From positions 359,672 to 423,671 of the forward strand of contig NZ_JAMXQV010000008.1 of NCBI RefSeq assembly GCF_024703995.1: 64,000 bases of DNA, written 5' to 3'. A model generated the notes under the pieces. That model was not told where the DNA came from, searched no databases, and saw only the letters and a list, made by a program, of their open reading frames with translations. Positions 40,963-49,471 of this stretch are shown piece by piece; position 1 is the stretch's first letter, and the number at the start of each line of letters is the position of its first letter. The translations under genes and the position numbers were made by a program. Origin of the DNA: Amycolatopsis iheyensis. Its GTDB lineage: Bacteria; Actinomycetota; Actinomycetes; Mycobacteriales; Pseudonocardiaceae.

Positions 40963-42096
40963 CTATTCAGCGGCCGCCTGGAAAATCGTTTCCTGCCCCT
41001 TCAGGCAAACCACCGCGTCGAACGCCGCAGCGACGTCGACCGGCACCGTCATGTGCGCGTGCCGGATGGCCGACGCCTCGGGGCGCGTGACCACGCACGG
41101 CGCCCGGGAGGCCAGCGCCGCCTCGACACTGCCTTCCGCGGGCGCTTCGAGGGCCTGCTCGGACATCCGGAACCCGAGCCGCTCGCCTTCGTCGGGCACG
41201 AGCCCGGTCGTCGTCCCCGAGACCGCGGTCAACGCGAGCGCGAAGTAGCGGTTCCCCAGCTCCGCGGCCAGGTGCGTGCCCGCCGACGGCGCCGTCATGC
41301 CCGGCATCGGCGAGAACGGCACGCGCTGCAGGTGTCCGTTGTGGAGCATCAGCACGATCTTCTCGCCCGGGTGCAGGCGCCGCAGCAGCCGCACGGTCGC
41401 GGCCATGTACGTGTCCCGCGACGAACTCTGCGGCTCGGGCGCCTCCCCGGCCATCAGCGCGGCCAGCTCGCGCAGGTAGAGGTCGACGCGCAACGCGCCT
41501 TCCGCGTCGTGCGCGGCTTCGGGCGCCAGCGACTCGACGTGTCCTTTGAGGACGGTCAACGCCGTGGTGGCCGCATCCCGCGCCGCCACGCCCATGGCGG
41601 CGTACCGGCCCGGCGCGACCGCGCTGCTCACCGACGCGTACGGTTCGCAGGCCGCCAGCGCCGTGTCCACAAGGGACACATTGGCCGGGTCGACCCGCTC
41701 CAGGACTTCGCGGACCGCTCGCAGCGAAGGCACCGGCGACCCGGCCGAACTCGGCACGTCCAGCCCGTAGAACCGGACGTCACGACCCCGCAGCCAGGTC
41801 AGCATCGAGTGCACCTCGGCCGAGTCGCCCAGGCCGAAGGTGAAGCCGTCCCGGGCGACGTCGGCGACCTCGCCGGGTCCACCCCGCAGCCAGGTGTCGA
41901 CCAGGCGCCCTTCGGGAAACCCACCCTCGAACCCGAGGACAGTGAACCCGCGCTCGGTGACGAGGTGCCGAAGGAGGCGGTCGCGCAGCACGCCGAACTC
42001 CCGGATGTGATGGTTGTTCTCACCGATCGCGACGACCTCGGCGTCGCCGATCAGGTCGGCGACGGAAGCGATGTCGATGGAGTCGAGTTCTGGCAT
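40963..42096 (-). CDS. Erythromycin-esterase-like protein
   Basis: 377-residue protein of the erythromycin esterase (Ere) superfamily. N-terminal family motif VVAIGENNHHIREFGVLRDR with the characteristic E..HH, then GFTVLGFEGGFPEGRLVDTW, YGLDVPSS and LMLHNGHLQRVPF. Ere homologues hydrolyse macrolide lactones but many relatives act on other succinoglycan-like or unknown esters. The ATG at 42096 (MPELDSIDIA) begins only 31 bases from the divergent TetR gene, so the frame upstream of it is not used. Likely TetR-controlled; substrate unknown. Confidence 0.83.
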   Translation of the reverse strand: MPELDSIDIASVADLIGDAEVVAIGENNHHIREFGVLRDRLLRHLVTERGFTVLGFEGGFPEGRLVDTWLRGGPGEVADVARDGFTFGLGDSAEVHSMLTWLRGRDVRFYGLDVPSSAGSPVPSLRAVREVLERVDPANVSLVDTALAACEPYASVSSAVAPGRYAAMGVAARDAATTALTVLKGHVESLAPEAAHDAEGALRVDLYLRELAALMAGEAPEPQSSSRDTYMAATVRLLRRLHPGEKIVLMLHNGHLQRVPFSPMPGMTAPSAGTHLAAELGNRYFALALTAVSGTTTGLVPDEGERLGFRMSEQALEAPAEGSVEAALASRAPCVVTRPEASAIRHAHMTVPVDVAAAFDAVVCLKGQETIFQAAAE

Positions 42097-42127
42097 ACTG
42101 GGCACACTAACGCAACAGGAGTAGCAG

Positions 42128-42763
42128 TTGGCAACCGAGATTTCCGGCACCAAGCGCCCGGGCGGCCGCACCGAGCGGACCCGCCTCGCCGCGCTGAACG
42201 CCACTCTCGAGCTGCTCGGCGAGCGTGGCTACGCCGAGCTCACGGTCGAGGCGGTCGCCGAACGCTCCGGCGTGCACAAGACGACCCTCTACCGCCGGTG
42301 GGAGTCCGCCGAAGGCCTGGTCGCGGCCGCCCTGCAGATGGGCACCGAGCAGGAGTGGGCCGCCCCGGACACCGGCTCGCTCGAAGGCGACCTGCGCGGG
42401 ATCAACCTGGAGCTGGTGCACTACTTCACCTCGCCGGGCGAGCGCGAGCTGCCGACGGCGTCGATCTCGGCGGCGTTCCTGTCGGCCCGCGCCGCCGACG
42501 CCCTTCGCGAGTTCTACGTCGACCGCCACGCGCGTTCGGCGGCGGTGGTCGACCGGGCCGTCGAACGCGGCGAAGTCCCCGAGGGCACCGACCCGGTCGA
42601 GGTCGTGCGGGTCGCCTGCGGGCCGATCTTCTACCGCCTGTTCGTTTCCCGGGAAGGCGTGACACCGGAGGACGCCGGCGTCGCCGCGAAGGCCGCCGCG
42701 GCCGCCGCGAAGGCGGGCGTGTTCACGGCAACGGACGGCGGAACCGCAGCTCCTCCAGCGTGA
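42128..42763 (+). CDS. TetR/AcrR-family regulator
   Basis: 211-residue regulator. N-terminal HTH at about 20-65 (ATLELLGERGYAELTVEAVA, ERSGVHKTTLYRRWESAEGL) and an alpha-helical ligand-binding C-terminus with a TetR_C-like EFYVDRHARSAAVVDRAVER region. The start is TTG at 42128 (MATEISGTK) with AGGAG six bases upstream, an uncommon but well-supported choice. Divergent from the Ere-like gene over 31 bases; a small palindrome GTTG-G-CAAC (42127-42135) covers the TTG codon. Its 3' end overlaps the convergent GNAT gene by 41 bases. Confidence 0.87.
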   Translation: MATEISGTKRPGGRTERTRLAALNATLELLGERGYAELTVEAVAERSGVHKTTLYRRWESAEGLVAAALQMGTEQEWAAPDTGSLEGDLRGINLELVHYFTSPGERELPTASISAAFLSARAADALREFYVDRHARSAAVVDRAVERGEVPEGTDPVEVVRVACGPIFYRLFVSREGVTPEDAGVAAKAAAAAAKAGVFTATDGGTAAPPA

Positions 42764-43190
42764 CGCGCCCTTCGTCGATCGTCTCGGTCTGCGACGCGCC
42801 GTCGGCGACCCAGCCCTGGCGGACGTAGAAGGCCTTCGCCCGCTCGTTCGTCGCGAGCACCCACAGGATGGCGCTGTCGCCGGAGAGGTCTTCGACGACG
42901 CGGTCGTGCAATGCCCGGCCGACGCCGCGCCCCCAGTGCTCCGGCAGCACGTAGAGGGCGAAAAGCTGCGCGGGACCGTAGGCGGCGAAGCCCACGACGA
43001 TCCCGTTTTCCTCGGCGACCAGCACCGGCCCGCCGTCGCCGATCCGCCGGGCCCAGGAGGCCGCCCGCGCCTCGGCCGACAGGCGGGCGAGGAAGTCCGC
43101 CGGGATCAGCCCGGCGTAAGCCGCCTGCCAGGACCGCACGTGGACCTCGCCGATCGCGCCGGCGTCGGTGACCGCGGCCGGGCGGATCAC
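42723..43190 (-). CDS. GNAT-family N-acetyltransferase
   Basis: 155-residue acyl-CoA-dependent acetyltransferase. VIRPAAVTDAGAIGEVHVRS starts the fold and the acetyl-CoA P-loop is PEHWGRGVGRALHDRVVEDL. GTG at 43190 overlaps the recG stop in a GTGA, so it is translated from the recG mRNA. Substrate unknown; RimI- or aminoglycoside-like activities cannot be separated. Its last 41 bases overlap the end of the TetR gene on the other strand. Confidence 0.85.
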   Translation of the reverse strand: MIRPAAVTDAGAIGEVHVRSWQAAYAGLIPADFLARLSAEARAASWARRIGDGGPVLVAEENGIVVGFAAYGPAQLFALYVLPEHWGRGVGRALHDRVVEDLSGDSAILWVLATNERAKAFYVRQGWVADGASQTETIDEGRVTLEELRFRRPLP

Positions 43191-45340
43191 GACTTCTCCA
43201 GGTACTCCGCGCGGTCGACGTCGACGACGTCGGCGACCATCTGCGCCAGGCCGTGGTACTTCTTCAGGTCCGGGTCCTTTTCGATGATCTCCTGCGCGCT
43301 GGCCCGCGACGCGGCGATGACGTCCTCGTCGCGCAGCAGCGACAGCAGCTTGAGCGTCGAGCGCTTGCCGGACTGCGCGGCGCCCAGGATGTCGCCTTCG
43401 CGGCGCAGCTCGAGGTCCAGCTGCGACAGCTCGAAACCGTCGGTGGTCGACTCGACCGCCGCCAGCCGCTCGCGCGTCGCCGTGCCGTCGAGGGCCTCGG
43501 TGACCAGCAGGCACAGCCCCGGCACGCTGCCCCGGCCGACGCGGCCACGCAGCTGGTGCAGCTGGCTGACGCCGAAGCGGTCGGCGTCCATGATGACCAT
43601 CGCGGTCGCGTTCGGGACGTTGACGCCGACCTCGATCACCGTGGTGGCGACGAGGACGTCGAGGTTGCCCCCGGAGAACGCTCGCATCACGGCGTCCTTC
43701 TCGTCGGGTGGCATCCGGCCGTGCAGCACGCCGATCTTGAGCCCCTGGAGCGCGCCATGCTCCAGTTCGGGCGCGACTTCGAGCACCGCGAGCGGCGGCC
43801 GCTTGTCGCTCTTGTCCGAGGGCGGTTCGTCGCCGATGCGCGGGCACACGACGTACCCCTGGTGGCCCTTGCCGACCTCTTCGCGCACGCGCTGCCAGAT
43901 CCGCTCGAACCACGCGGGTTTCTCGGCGACCGGCACGACCGTGGTCGAGATCGGCGACCGGCCGACCGGCATCTCACGCAGCGCGGACACTTCGAGGTCG
44001 CCGTAGACGGTCATCGCGACCGTGCGCGGGATCGGCGTCGCCGTCATGACCAGGACGTGCGGGCTGGTGTCGCCGGCGCCGCGGGTGCGCAGCGCGTCCC
44101 GCTGCTCGACGCCGAAGCGGTGCTGCTCGTCGACGACGGCGAGGCCGAGGTCGGCGAACTCGACGTGGTCCTGGATCAGCGCGTGCGTGCCGACGACGAT
44201 CCCGGCTTCCCCGCTGACGATCTCCAGCAGCGACTTCTTGCGTTCCTTCGCGCCCATCGACCCGGTCAGCAACGTCACGCGGGTGGCGTTCTCCGCCGCG
44301 CCCAGCTCGCCCGCCTGGCCCAGGTCGCCGAGCATCTCCCGCAGCGACCGCGCGTGCTGCGCGGCGAGAACCTCGGTCGGCGCCAGCATCGCGGCCTGCC
44401 GCCCGTTGTCGACGACCTGCAGCATCGCCCGCAGCGCGACGACCGTCTTGCCCGAGCCGACCTCGCCCTGCAGCAGCCGGTTCATCGGGTGCTCCGAGGT
44501 CAGGTCCGCGGCGATCTCGTCGCCGATCCCCCGCTGGCCCGCGGTCAGGTCGAAGGGCAACCGCTTGTCGAAGGCGTCCATCAGGCCGCCGCTGACGTGC
44601 GGGTTCGCCTTCGCCGGCCGCGAGATGGCCGAGTGGCGCCGCTGCGCGAAGATCAGCTGGACGGCCATGGCCTCGTCCCACTTGAGCCGCTTCTTCGACG
44701 CCTCCAGGTGCGCCCAGTTGGCCGGGCGGTGGATGCCGTGCAGGGCGGTGTCGAGGTCGGACAGCTTGTGCAGCCGCCGCAGCTCCGCGGGCATCGGGTC
44801 GTCGTCGACCTCGAGGACGTCGAGCACCTGGCGGACGCACTTGGCGATCGACCACGTCGGCATGCCCTGCGCCGCCGGGTAGACCGGGATGATCGCGGCG
44901 AGGAAGTCGTCCATCGCCTCGTCGGCGCGGTCGGCCTCGAACAGCTCGTACTCGGGGTTGGTCAGCTGCAGGGTGTCGCGGAAGGCGGACACCTTGCCGG
45001 CGAACAGGCCGTGCTTGCCGGGCACGAGGTCCTTCTCCCGCCAGGCCTGGTTGAAGAACGCACAGGTGAGCCGGCGTTTCCCGTCGGTGATCACCATGTC
45101 GAGGATCGTCCCGTTGCGGGACTTCATCCGCCGCTTGCTCACCTTTTCGATGCGGGCGAGGACGGTCGCGTGCTCGCCCAGCTCGAGCCCGGCGATGTCG
45201 GTGAGCTCGCCGCGCTCGGCGTAGCGGCGCGGGTAGTGGCGCAGCAGGTCGCTGACCGTCTCGATGTCCAGCGAGGTGGCGAGCGCCTTCGCCGTCTTGG
45301 CGCCCAGCAGCAGCGGCAGCTTGTCGCGCAGTCCGGCCAT
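43187..45340 (-). CDS. recG: ATP-dependent DNA helicase RecG
   Basis: 717-residue superfamily 2 helicase that reverses stalled replication forks and processes Holliday junctions. N-terminal wedge domain about 50-150, then helicase motifs: GEVGSGKTVVALRAMLQVVD (Walker A), MLAPTEVLAAQHARSLREML, VVDEQHRFGVEQRDAL (DEQH) and VMTATPIPRTVAMTVYGDL. The C-terminal helicase half has PNATAMVIMDADRFGVSQLH and QLRGRVGRG. The C-terminal TRG motif region ends VADVVDVDRAEYLEKS. It follows the FakA-like gene after 3 bases and overlaps the GNAT gene. Confidence 0.96.
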   Translation of the reverse strand: MAGLRDKLPLLLGAKTAKALATSLDIETVSDLLRHYPRRYAERGELTDIAGLELGEHATVLARIEKVSKRRMKSRNGTILDMVITDGKRRLTCAFFNQAWREKDLVPGKHGLFAGKVSAFRDTLQLTNPEYELFEADRADEAMDDFLAAIIPVYPAAQGMPTWSIAKCVRQVLDVLEVDDDPMPAELRRLHKLSDLDTALHGIHRPANWAHLEASKKRLKWDEAMAVQLIFAQRRHSAISRPAKANPHVSGGLMDAFDKRLPFDLTAGQRGIGDEIAADLTSEHPMNRLLQGEVGSGKTVVALRAMLQVVDNGRQAAMLAPTEVLAAQHARSLREMLGDLGQAGELGAAENATRVTLLTGSMGAKERKKSLLEIVSGEAGIVVGTHALIQDHVEFADLGLAVVDEQHRFGVEQRDALRTRGAGDTSPHVLVMTATPIPRTVAMTVYGDLEVSALREMPVGRSPISTTVVPVAEKPAWFERIWQRVREEVGKGHQGYVVCPRIGDEPPSDKSDKRPPLAVLEVAPELEHGALQGLKIGVLHGRMPPDEKDAVMRAFSGGNLDVLVATTVIEVGVNVPNATAMVIMDADRFGVSQLHQLRGRVGRGSVPGLCLLVTEALDGTATRERLAAVESTTDGFELSQLDLELRREGDILGAAQSGKRSTLKLLSLLRDEDVIAASRASAQEIIEKDPDLKKYHGLAQMVADVVDVDRAEYLEKS

Positions 45341-45343
45341 CGG

Positions 45344-46921
45344 CTATTCGACTCCCATCAGCAGCACGGCTTCCGCCTGGCCGCTGGCGTAGCTGGTCAG
45401 CTCCACCTCCGGGTGCTCCACCCGCAGCTGCTCCGCGAGCTCCTCGGCGACCCCGGGCGGGGCGTCGGCCCCGCTCAGCACCGTCACCAGCTCCCCACCG
45501 AGGGCCAGCATCCGGTTGAGCACCTTCATCGCGGCCGCGACCAGGTTCGTCTCCGACGCCGGCGCGGGCTCGATGTGCACCACCTCGTCGTCGACCAGGC
45601 CGACGACGTCACCGGACTGGGCCCGGCCCACCCAGGTTAGCGACTCCTCCTGCGCGATCCGCAGTTCGCCACGCCTGGTCGCGGCGGCCGCTTCGGCCAT
45701 CGCGACGACGTCGTCGTTCGTGCGGCGCCCGGCGTCGTGCACCGCGAGGGCGGCCAGCACCTGCACCGGCGAGACGCACGGGATGACGACGACGTCCCGG
45801 TCGGCGGCCATCGCGTGCCCGGCCGCGGTGTCGACGGCGGCGGTGAGCGCGACGCTGCCCGGCAGCACCGTGACGTGCCGGCCGGCGGCCTCGTTGAGCA
45901 GGCTGATCACGTCCTCGACACTGGGCGTCTCGCCTTCGGGCACGGCCAGCACCGGGATGCTCTCGGCCCGCAGCAGCTCGGCCAGCTCACCGCCGTGCAC
46001 GACGGCGACGACCGTGCGGTCGATCCCGCCCCCGGGCTCGATCGGCGTCGGCGTGAGCAGCGGCTCGACGCGGACCTTGCGCGGCCGGCCCAGCGCGAGC
46101 CCGGCTTCGATGGCGGCGCCGATGTCGGCGCAGTGGACGTGCACGGCGTGGCTGCCCGAGCCGTCCCCGGCGACCGTGACGCTGTCGCCGAGGCCGCTCA
46201 GCTCCTTGCGCAGGGTGGGCAGGCTCTGCTCGTCGACGCCGTCGAGGAGGTACATGACCTCCCAGGCGTAGGCCTGCGTTTCCGGCGAAGCGTGGACCTC
46301 GAGGGCGTGGTACTGCTGGAGCGGGGCGCCGGTGAGCACGCCGACCAGCGCGTCGAGCACGGCGACGAGCCCGCGGGCGCCCGCGTCGACGACCCCGGCC
46401 CTGGCCAGCGCGGGCAGCTGCAGCGGCGTCTTCTCGAGGGCGTGCGCGGCTTCGTGCGCGGCCTCCTGCGCGACCTCGGTCAGCGACCGGGTGTCACCGC
46501 GGACGGCGAGCGCGACGGCGTGCAGGACGGTGAGGATGGTCCCGGCGACCGGGCGGCTCACGGCGCCGGTGGCGACCTGGTCGGCGTGGCCGAGTGCTTT
46601 CGCGAGCCACCCGCCGTCCAGCTCGCCTTCGGCGTGGTCGGCCAGCCCGCGCACGACCTGGGACAGGATCACCCCGGAGTTCCCCTTGGCCGAAGCGACG
46701 GCGCCGCGCGCGAGGACCTTCAGCGCTTCGGCGGCGTTTTCCGGTTGCGCGGCTTCGAGTTCCTTCGCCGCGCCGGTCATCGTGAAGAGCATGTTGGAGC
46801 CGGTGTCGGAGTCCGCGACGGGGTAGACGTTGATCTCGTCGATGGCCGGCCGCAGGCTCGCCAGGCTGCGCACGCAGCCCGTCGCCCAGGCCGACACCGC
46901 GGCCGTGTCCAGCACCCGCAC
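45344..46921 (-). CDS. DAK2/DegV-type FakA-like phosphatase/kinase domain protein
   Basis: 525-residue protein of the YloV/FakA family. Residues 1-195 form the DAK2/DhaL ATP-binding domain (INVYPVADSDTGSNMLFTMT, AKGNSGVILSQVVRG, RAGVVDAGARGLVAVLDAL, with the DSDTG magnesium-phosphate motif). Residues 200-525 are the FakA-type middle and C-terminal domains. FakA phosphorylates FakB-bound fatty acids in Firmicutes, but no FakB (DegV) gene is visible and the actinobacterial role is less clear. It is the first gene of a unit with recG and GNAT (recG follows after 3 bases) and divergent from rpmB. Confidence 0.88.
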   Translation of the reverse strand: MRVLDTAAVSAWATGCVRSLASLRPAIDEINVYPVADSDTGSNMLFTMTGAAKELEAAQPENAAEALKVLARGAVASAKGNSGVILSQVVRGLADHAEGELDGGWLAKALGHADQVATGAVSRPVAGTILTVLHAVALAVRGDTRSLTEVAQEAAHEAAHALEKTPLQLPALARAGVVDAGARGLVAVLDALVGVLTGAPLQQYHALEVHASPETQAYAWEVMYLLDGVDEQSLPTLRKELSGLGDSVTVAGDGSGSHAVHVHCADIGAAIEAGLALGRPRKVRVEPLLTPTPIEPGGGIDRTVVAVVHGGELAELLRAESIPVLAVPEGETPSVEDVISLLNEAAGRHVTVLPGSVALTAAVDTAAGHAMAADRDVVVIPCVSPVQVLAALAVHDAGRRTNDDVVAMAEAAAATRRGELRIAQEESLTWVGRAQSGDVVGLVDDEVVHIEPAPASETNLVAAAMKVLNRMLALGGELVTVLSGADAPPGVAEELAEQLRVEHPEVELTSYASGQAEAVLLMGVE

Positions 46922-47055
46922 CCCGTAACCTCCTACCTGGTCTCGGGCAGCGTATCGACCCGGTGCTCGGGGCCTCGACCGCAGTAGTTACTATGGTCGA
47001 GTTGCCCAGCGCATCTGGGCTCAATCTTCATGACCCAGATCCAAAGGAGTTCGAC

Positions 47056-47247
47056 GTGGCTGCCGTGTGCGACGTCTGTGGCAAGGGACCCGGCTTCGGC
47101 AAGTCGGTCTCGCACTCCCACCGCCGTACCAACCGCCGGTGGAACCCGAACATCCAGACCGTCCACGCCAAGGTGGGTGTGTCCCAGCGCAAGCGCCTGA
47201 ACGTGTGCACCTCGTGCATCAAGGCGGGCAAGGTCGTTCGCGGGTAA
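47056..47247 (+). CDS. rpmB: 50S ribosomal protein L28
   Basis: 63-residue ribosomal protein: VAAVCDVCGKGPGFGKSVSH, then SHRRTNRRWNPNIQTV and LNVCTSCIKAGKVVRG. Two CxxC pairs (CDVC and CTSC) mark the zinc-binding form. The GTG at 47056 has AAAGGAG seven bases upstream; an earlier frame start at 46963 would add an unlikely tail. It is followed by a strong intrinsic terminator, so it is probably a single-gene transcript, divergent from the FakA-like gene. Confidence 0.97.
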   Translation: MAAVCDVCGKGPGFGKSVSHSHRRTNRRWNPNIQTVHAKVGVSQRKRLNVCTSCIKAGKVVRG

Positions 47248-47264
47248 GGCGAAACGGAAGGGGT

Positions 47265-47298
47265 GGCGAGTGCTCGCGGAGAGCGCTCGCCATTTTTT
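47265..47298 (+). terminator. Intrinsic terminator of rpmB
   Basis: GGCGAGTGCTC (47265-47275), a 5-base loop and GAGCGCTCGCC (47281-47291), one mismatch, followed by ATTTTTT. It is the cleanest rho-independent terminator in the window and ends the rpmB transcript 18 bases after the stop. Confidence 0.93.
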
Positions 47299-47310
47299 CG
47301 CCTTACGCGC

Positions 47311-47374
47311 CCCCTGGGGGTCGAACCCCCAGACCCCCGCCAGGGGGCAAGCCCCCTGGACCCCCGGCGGGGTC
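47311..47374. terminator. GC-rich multi-hairpin region downstream of the alpha/beta-hydrolase gene
   Basis: Nested stems: CTGGGGGT-CGA-ACCCCCAG, CCAGGGGGC-AA-GCCCCCTGG and a wider CCCCCGCC/GGCGGGG pair. It lies between convergent rpmB and the hydrolase gene and probably serves the latter's minus-strand transcript. There is no T-run. Confidence 0.55.
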
Positions 47375-47390
47375 GAGTTGAGCGGTCAGC

Positions 47391-48161
47391 TCACTTCAGG
47401 AAGCCGGTCAGCACGTCCTTCAGGGTTTCCGGGAACTGCAGCACTCCGTGGTCCTGCCCCTTCAGGACCTCGTGCCGGGCGCCCGCGATCGCCTCGGCGG
47501 CCACGCGGGCGCCGGCCTTGAGCGGCTCCGGGCTCGCGCCGCCGCCGATCACCAGCGTCGGGGCCGTGATGCGGGCCAGGTGGTCCAGGCGGGGGCGGCC
47601 GCCCGGGCCGCAGATCGTCAGGTCGTACGGGAGCGTGTGCGCGAGCGCCGTCAGCCCGCCCCACGCCGGGGAAGCCTTGATCCCGTCGAGCATCGCCTCC
47701 GGGGTGCCCGCGAGCACCAGGAACGTCGCCACCGCGCCGTCACGGTCCCCCGCCGCGAGCTGCGAGCGCACCTTTTCCAGGACGTCGGGCCGGTCTTCTT
47801 CCGGGGTCGCGTACGGCGGCTCGTACGCCACCAGCTTCTCGATCGGCAGTCCGGCGGCCGCTGCTTCCAGCGCGAGGATCGCGCCCGACGAGTGCCCGAA
47901 CACCGACGCCGAGCCGCCGGCGTGCGCGATCAGCGCCGCGAGGTCTTCGATCTCCCGCTCCACCGCGTACTCGGCCGAGTCGCCGGAGTCACCACGTCCG
48001 CGCCGGTCGTAGTTGACCGCCGTGAAGTCGCCGGCCAGGACTTCCGCCAGGCCCACCGTGGTCGTCCGGTCGTTGAACGCGCCGCCGACCAAGATCACCG
48101 GCGCCCCGCTGCCGCGCTGCTCGAAGAAGAGGGAAGTGCCGTCCGCCGATGTGACGTCCAT
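47391..48161 (-). CDS. Alpha/beta-hydrolase
   Basis: 256-residue alpha/beta-hydrolase fold protein. Early strand and oxyanion region VILVGGAFNDRTTTVGLAEV, then YDRRGRGDSGDS, nucleophile elbow GHSSGAILALEAAAAGLP (Ser near residue 92), and TLVIGGGASPEPL with a final LKGQDHGVLQFPETL supplying the catalytic His. No membrane or signal sequence. The substrate is unknown; the closest character is of small-molecule esterase/haloperoxidase-like enzymes. Sits between rpmB and ung in a stretch that otherwise follows core order. Confidence 0.8.
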   Translation of the reverse strand: MDVTSADGTSLFFEQRGSGAPVILVGGAFNDRTTTVGLAEVLAGDFTAVNYDRRGRGDSGDSAEYAVEREIEDLAALIAHAGGSASVFGHSSGAILALEAAAAGLPIEKLVAYEPPYATPEEDRPDVLEKVRSQLAAGDRDGAVATFLVLAGTPEAMLDGIKASPAWGGLTALAHTLPYDLTICGPGGRPRLDHLARITAPTLVIGGGASPEPLKAGARVAAEAIAGARHEVLKGQDHGVLQFPETLKDVLTGFLK

Positions 48162-48221
48162 GTGTCCTCCAAGGTCCGTTTCCCCTTGGTCGGAGCCGCC
48201 ACCCCGATCCGGACACCGAAC

Positions 48222-48899
48222 CTACGGGAGTTTCCAGTCGACCGGCGCCGCGCCTTGGGACTCCAGCATCTGGTTCGCCCGGCTGAACGGCCGCGAGCCG
48301 AAGAAGCCGTTGTGCGCCGAGAGCGGGCTCGGGTGCGCCGACTCGATGCAGGGAACGTCGCCCAGCATCGGCCGGAGGTTACGGGCGTTGCGGCCCCAGA
48401 GGATCGCCACCATCGGCTCCGACCGGGCCGCGAGGGCCTTGATCGCCTGCTCGGTGACCGCTTCCCAGCCCTTGCCCTGGTGCGAGTTCGACTTCCCGGG
48501 CTGCACGGTCAGCGACCTGTTGAGCAGCAGCACGCCCTGGTCCGCCCACGGCGTCAGGTCGCCGTTCGACGGCAGCGGGTGGCCGAGGTCCTCGGCGTAC
48601 TCCTTGTAGATGTTGATCAGGCTCTTCGGGATCGGCCGGACGTCCGGCGCCACCGAGAAGCTCAAGCCCACCGCGTGCCCGGGCGTCGGGTACGGGTCCT
48701 GGCCGACGATCAGCACGCGCACGTCGTGGAACGGCTGCTGGAACGCGCGCAGCACGTGTTCACCCGCCGGCAGGTAGGTCCGGCCCGCGGCGATCTCCGC
48801 GCGGAGGAACTCCCCCATCGCGGCGACCTGCGGCGCCACCGGTTCAAGGGCTTTCGCCCAGCCTGCCTCGACGATGTCCTGCAGCGGTCGTGCGGTCAC
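48222..48899 (-). CDS. ung: Uracil-DNA glycosylase
   Basis: 225-residue family 1 uracil-DNA glycosylase that removes uracil from DNA for base excision repair. Catalytic motif VLIVGQDPYPTPGHAVGLSF with the general-base Asp, the NYxx-equivalent LLLNRSLTVQPGKSNSHQ, and the leucine-loop motif ESAHPSPLSAHNGFFGSRPF. The length matches typical Ung. It corresponds to Rv2976c in mycobacteria, near recG and thiL. Confidence 0.96.
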   Translation of the reverse strand: MTARPLQDIVEAGWAKALEPVAPQVAAMGEFLRAEIAAGRTYLPAGEHVLRAFQQPFHDVRVLIVGQDPYPTPGHAVGLSFSVAPDVRPIPKSLINIYKEYAEDLGHPLPSNGDLTPWADQGVLLLNRSLTVQPGKSNSHQGKGWEAVTEQAIKALAARSEPMVAILWGRNARNLRPMLGDVPCIESAHPSPLSAHNGFFGSRPFSRANQMLESQGAAPVDWKLP

Positions 48900-48929
48900 G
48901 GCGCGCCAGCCTACCGGGCGTGGCCGACG

Positions 48930-49460
48930 TCACCCACGCGGGTCGAGCCGCCTCAGCTCGGTCCGGAACCGCTTGCCGCGTTCGACGTAGGAATCCACCA
49001 CCAGCGCGATGTTCTCCGCGCTGAACGACTTGTTCTCCCGCGTTTTCGCGGGCACGCCGAGCGCGATCTCGCCGGTCTTCACGTACGAGCCGTAGGAGAG
49101 CACCGCGCCCGCGCCGACCATGCCGCCGTCTTCGACCACCGAGCCGTTCAGCACCACCGAGCCCGACGCGATCAGGCAGCCGGTGCCGATCGTCGCGCCC
49201 TCGACGTGCACCGCGTGCCCGATCGCCGACGACGGCCCGAGGATCGTCGGGTGCCGCTCGGTGCAGTGCAGGACGCAGCCGTCCTGGACGTTCGAACGCT
49301 CGCCGATCTCGATGTGGCCGTGGTCGCCACGCAGGACCGTCTGCGGCCAGACCGACGCGAACGGGCCGATGCGGACGTCGCCGATCACGGTGGCGTCCGG
49401 GTGGACGTAGGCGTCGGGGTGGATCGTCGGCTCGAGGGAGCCGAGAGCGTAGATCGGCAT
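48930..49460 (-). CDS. Gamma-carbonic-anhydrase-like left-handed beta-helix protein
   Basis: 176-residue hexapeptide-repeat protein of the gamma-CA/YrdA group. MPIYALGSLEPTIHPDAYVH starts the fold, repeats follow (VIGDVRIGPFASVWPQTVLR), and metal-ligand candidate His are in DGCVLHCTE and IGHAVHVEGATIG. The ATG at 49460 has GGAGG upstream; 9 more codons upstream are open. Whether it is an active carbonic anhydrase or a YrdA-type protein with another role cannot be told. It lies 30 bases upstream of ung on the same strand. Confidence 0.85.
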   Translation of the reverse strand: MPIYALGSLEPTIHPDAYVHPDATVIGDVRIGPFASVWPQTVLRGDHGHIEIGERSNVQDGCVLHCTERHPTILGPSSAIGHAVHVEGATIGTGCLIASGSVVLNGSVVEDGGMVGAGAVLSYGSYVKTGEIALGVPAKTRENKSFSAENIALVVDSYVERGKRFRTELRRLDPRG

Positions 49461-49471
49461 GCCGCCTCCGG

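Noticed and set aside
38323..42828. A plus-strand open frame of about 1500 codons antisense to the caspase-like and Ere-like genes
   Set aside because: No recognisable protein family; residues are a GC-codon shadow of the minus-strand genes, which have clear motifs.
47311..47340. tRNA-like GGTCGAACCCC string
   Set aside because: No acceptor, D or anticodon arms; it is part of nested GC hairpins between convergent genes.
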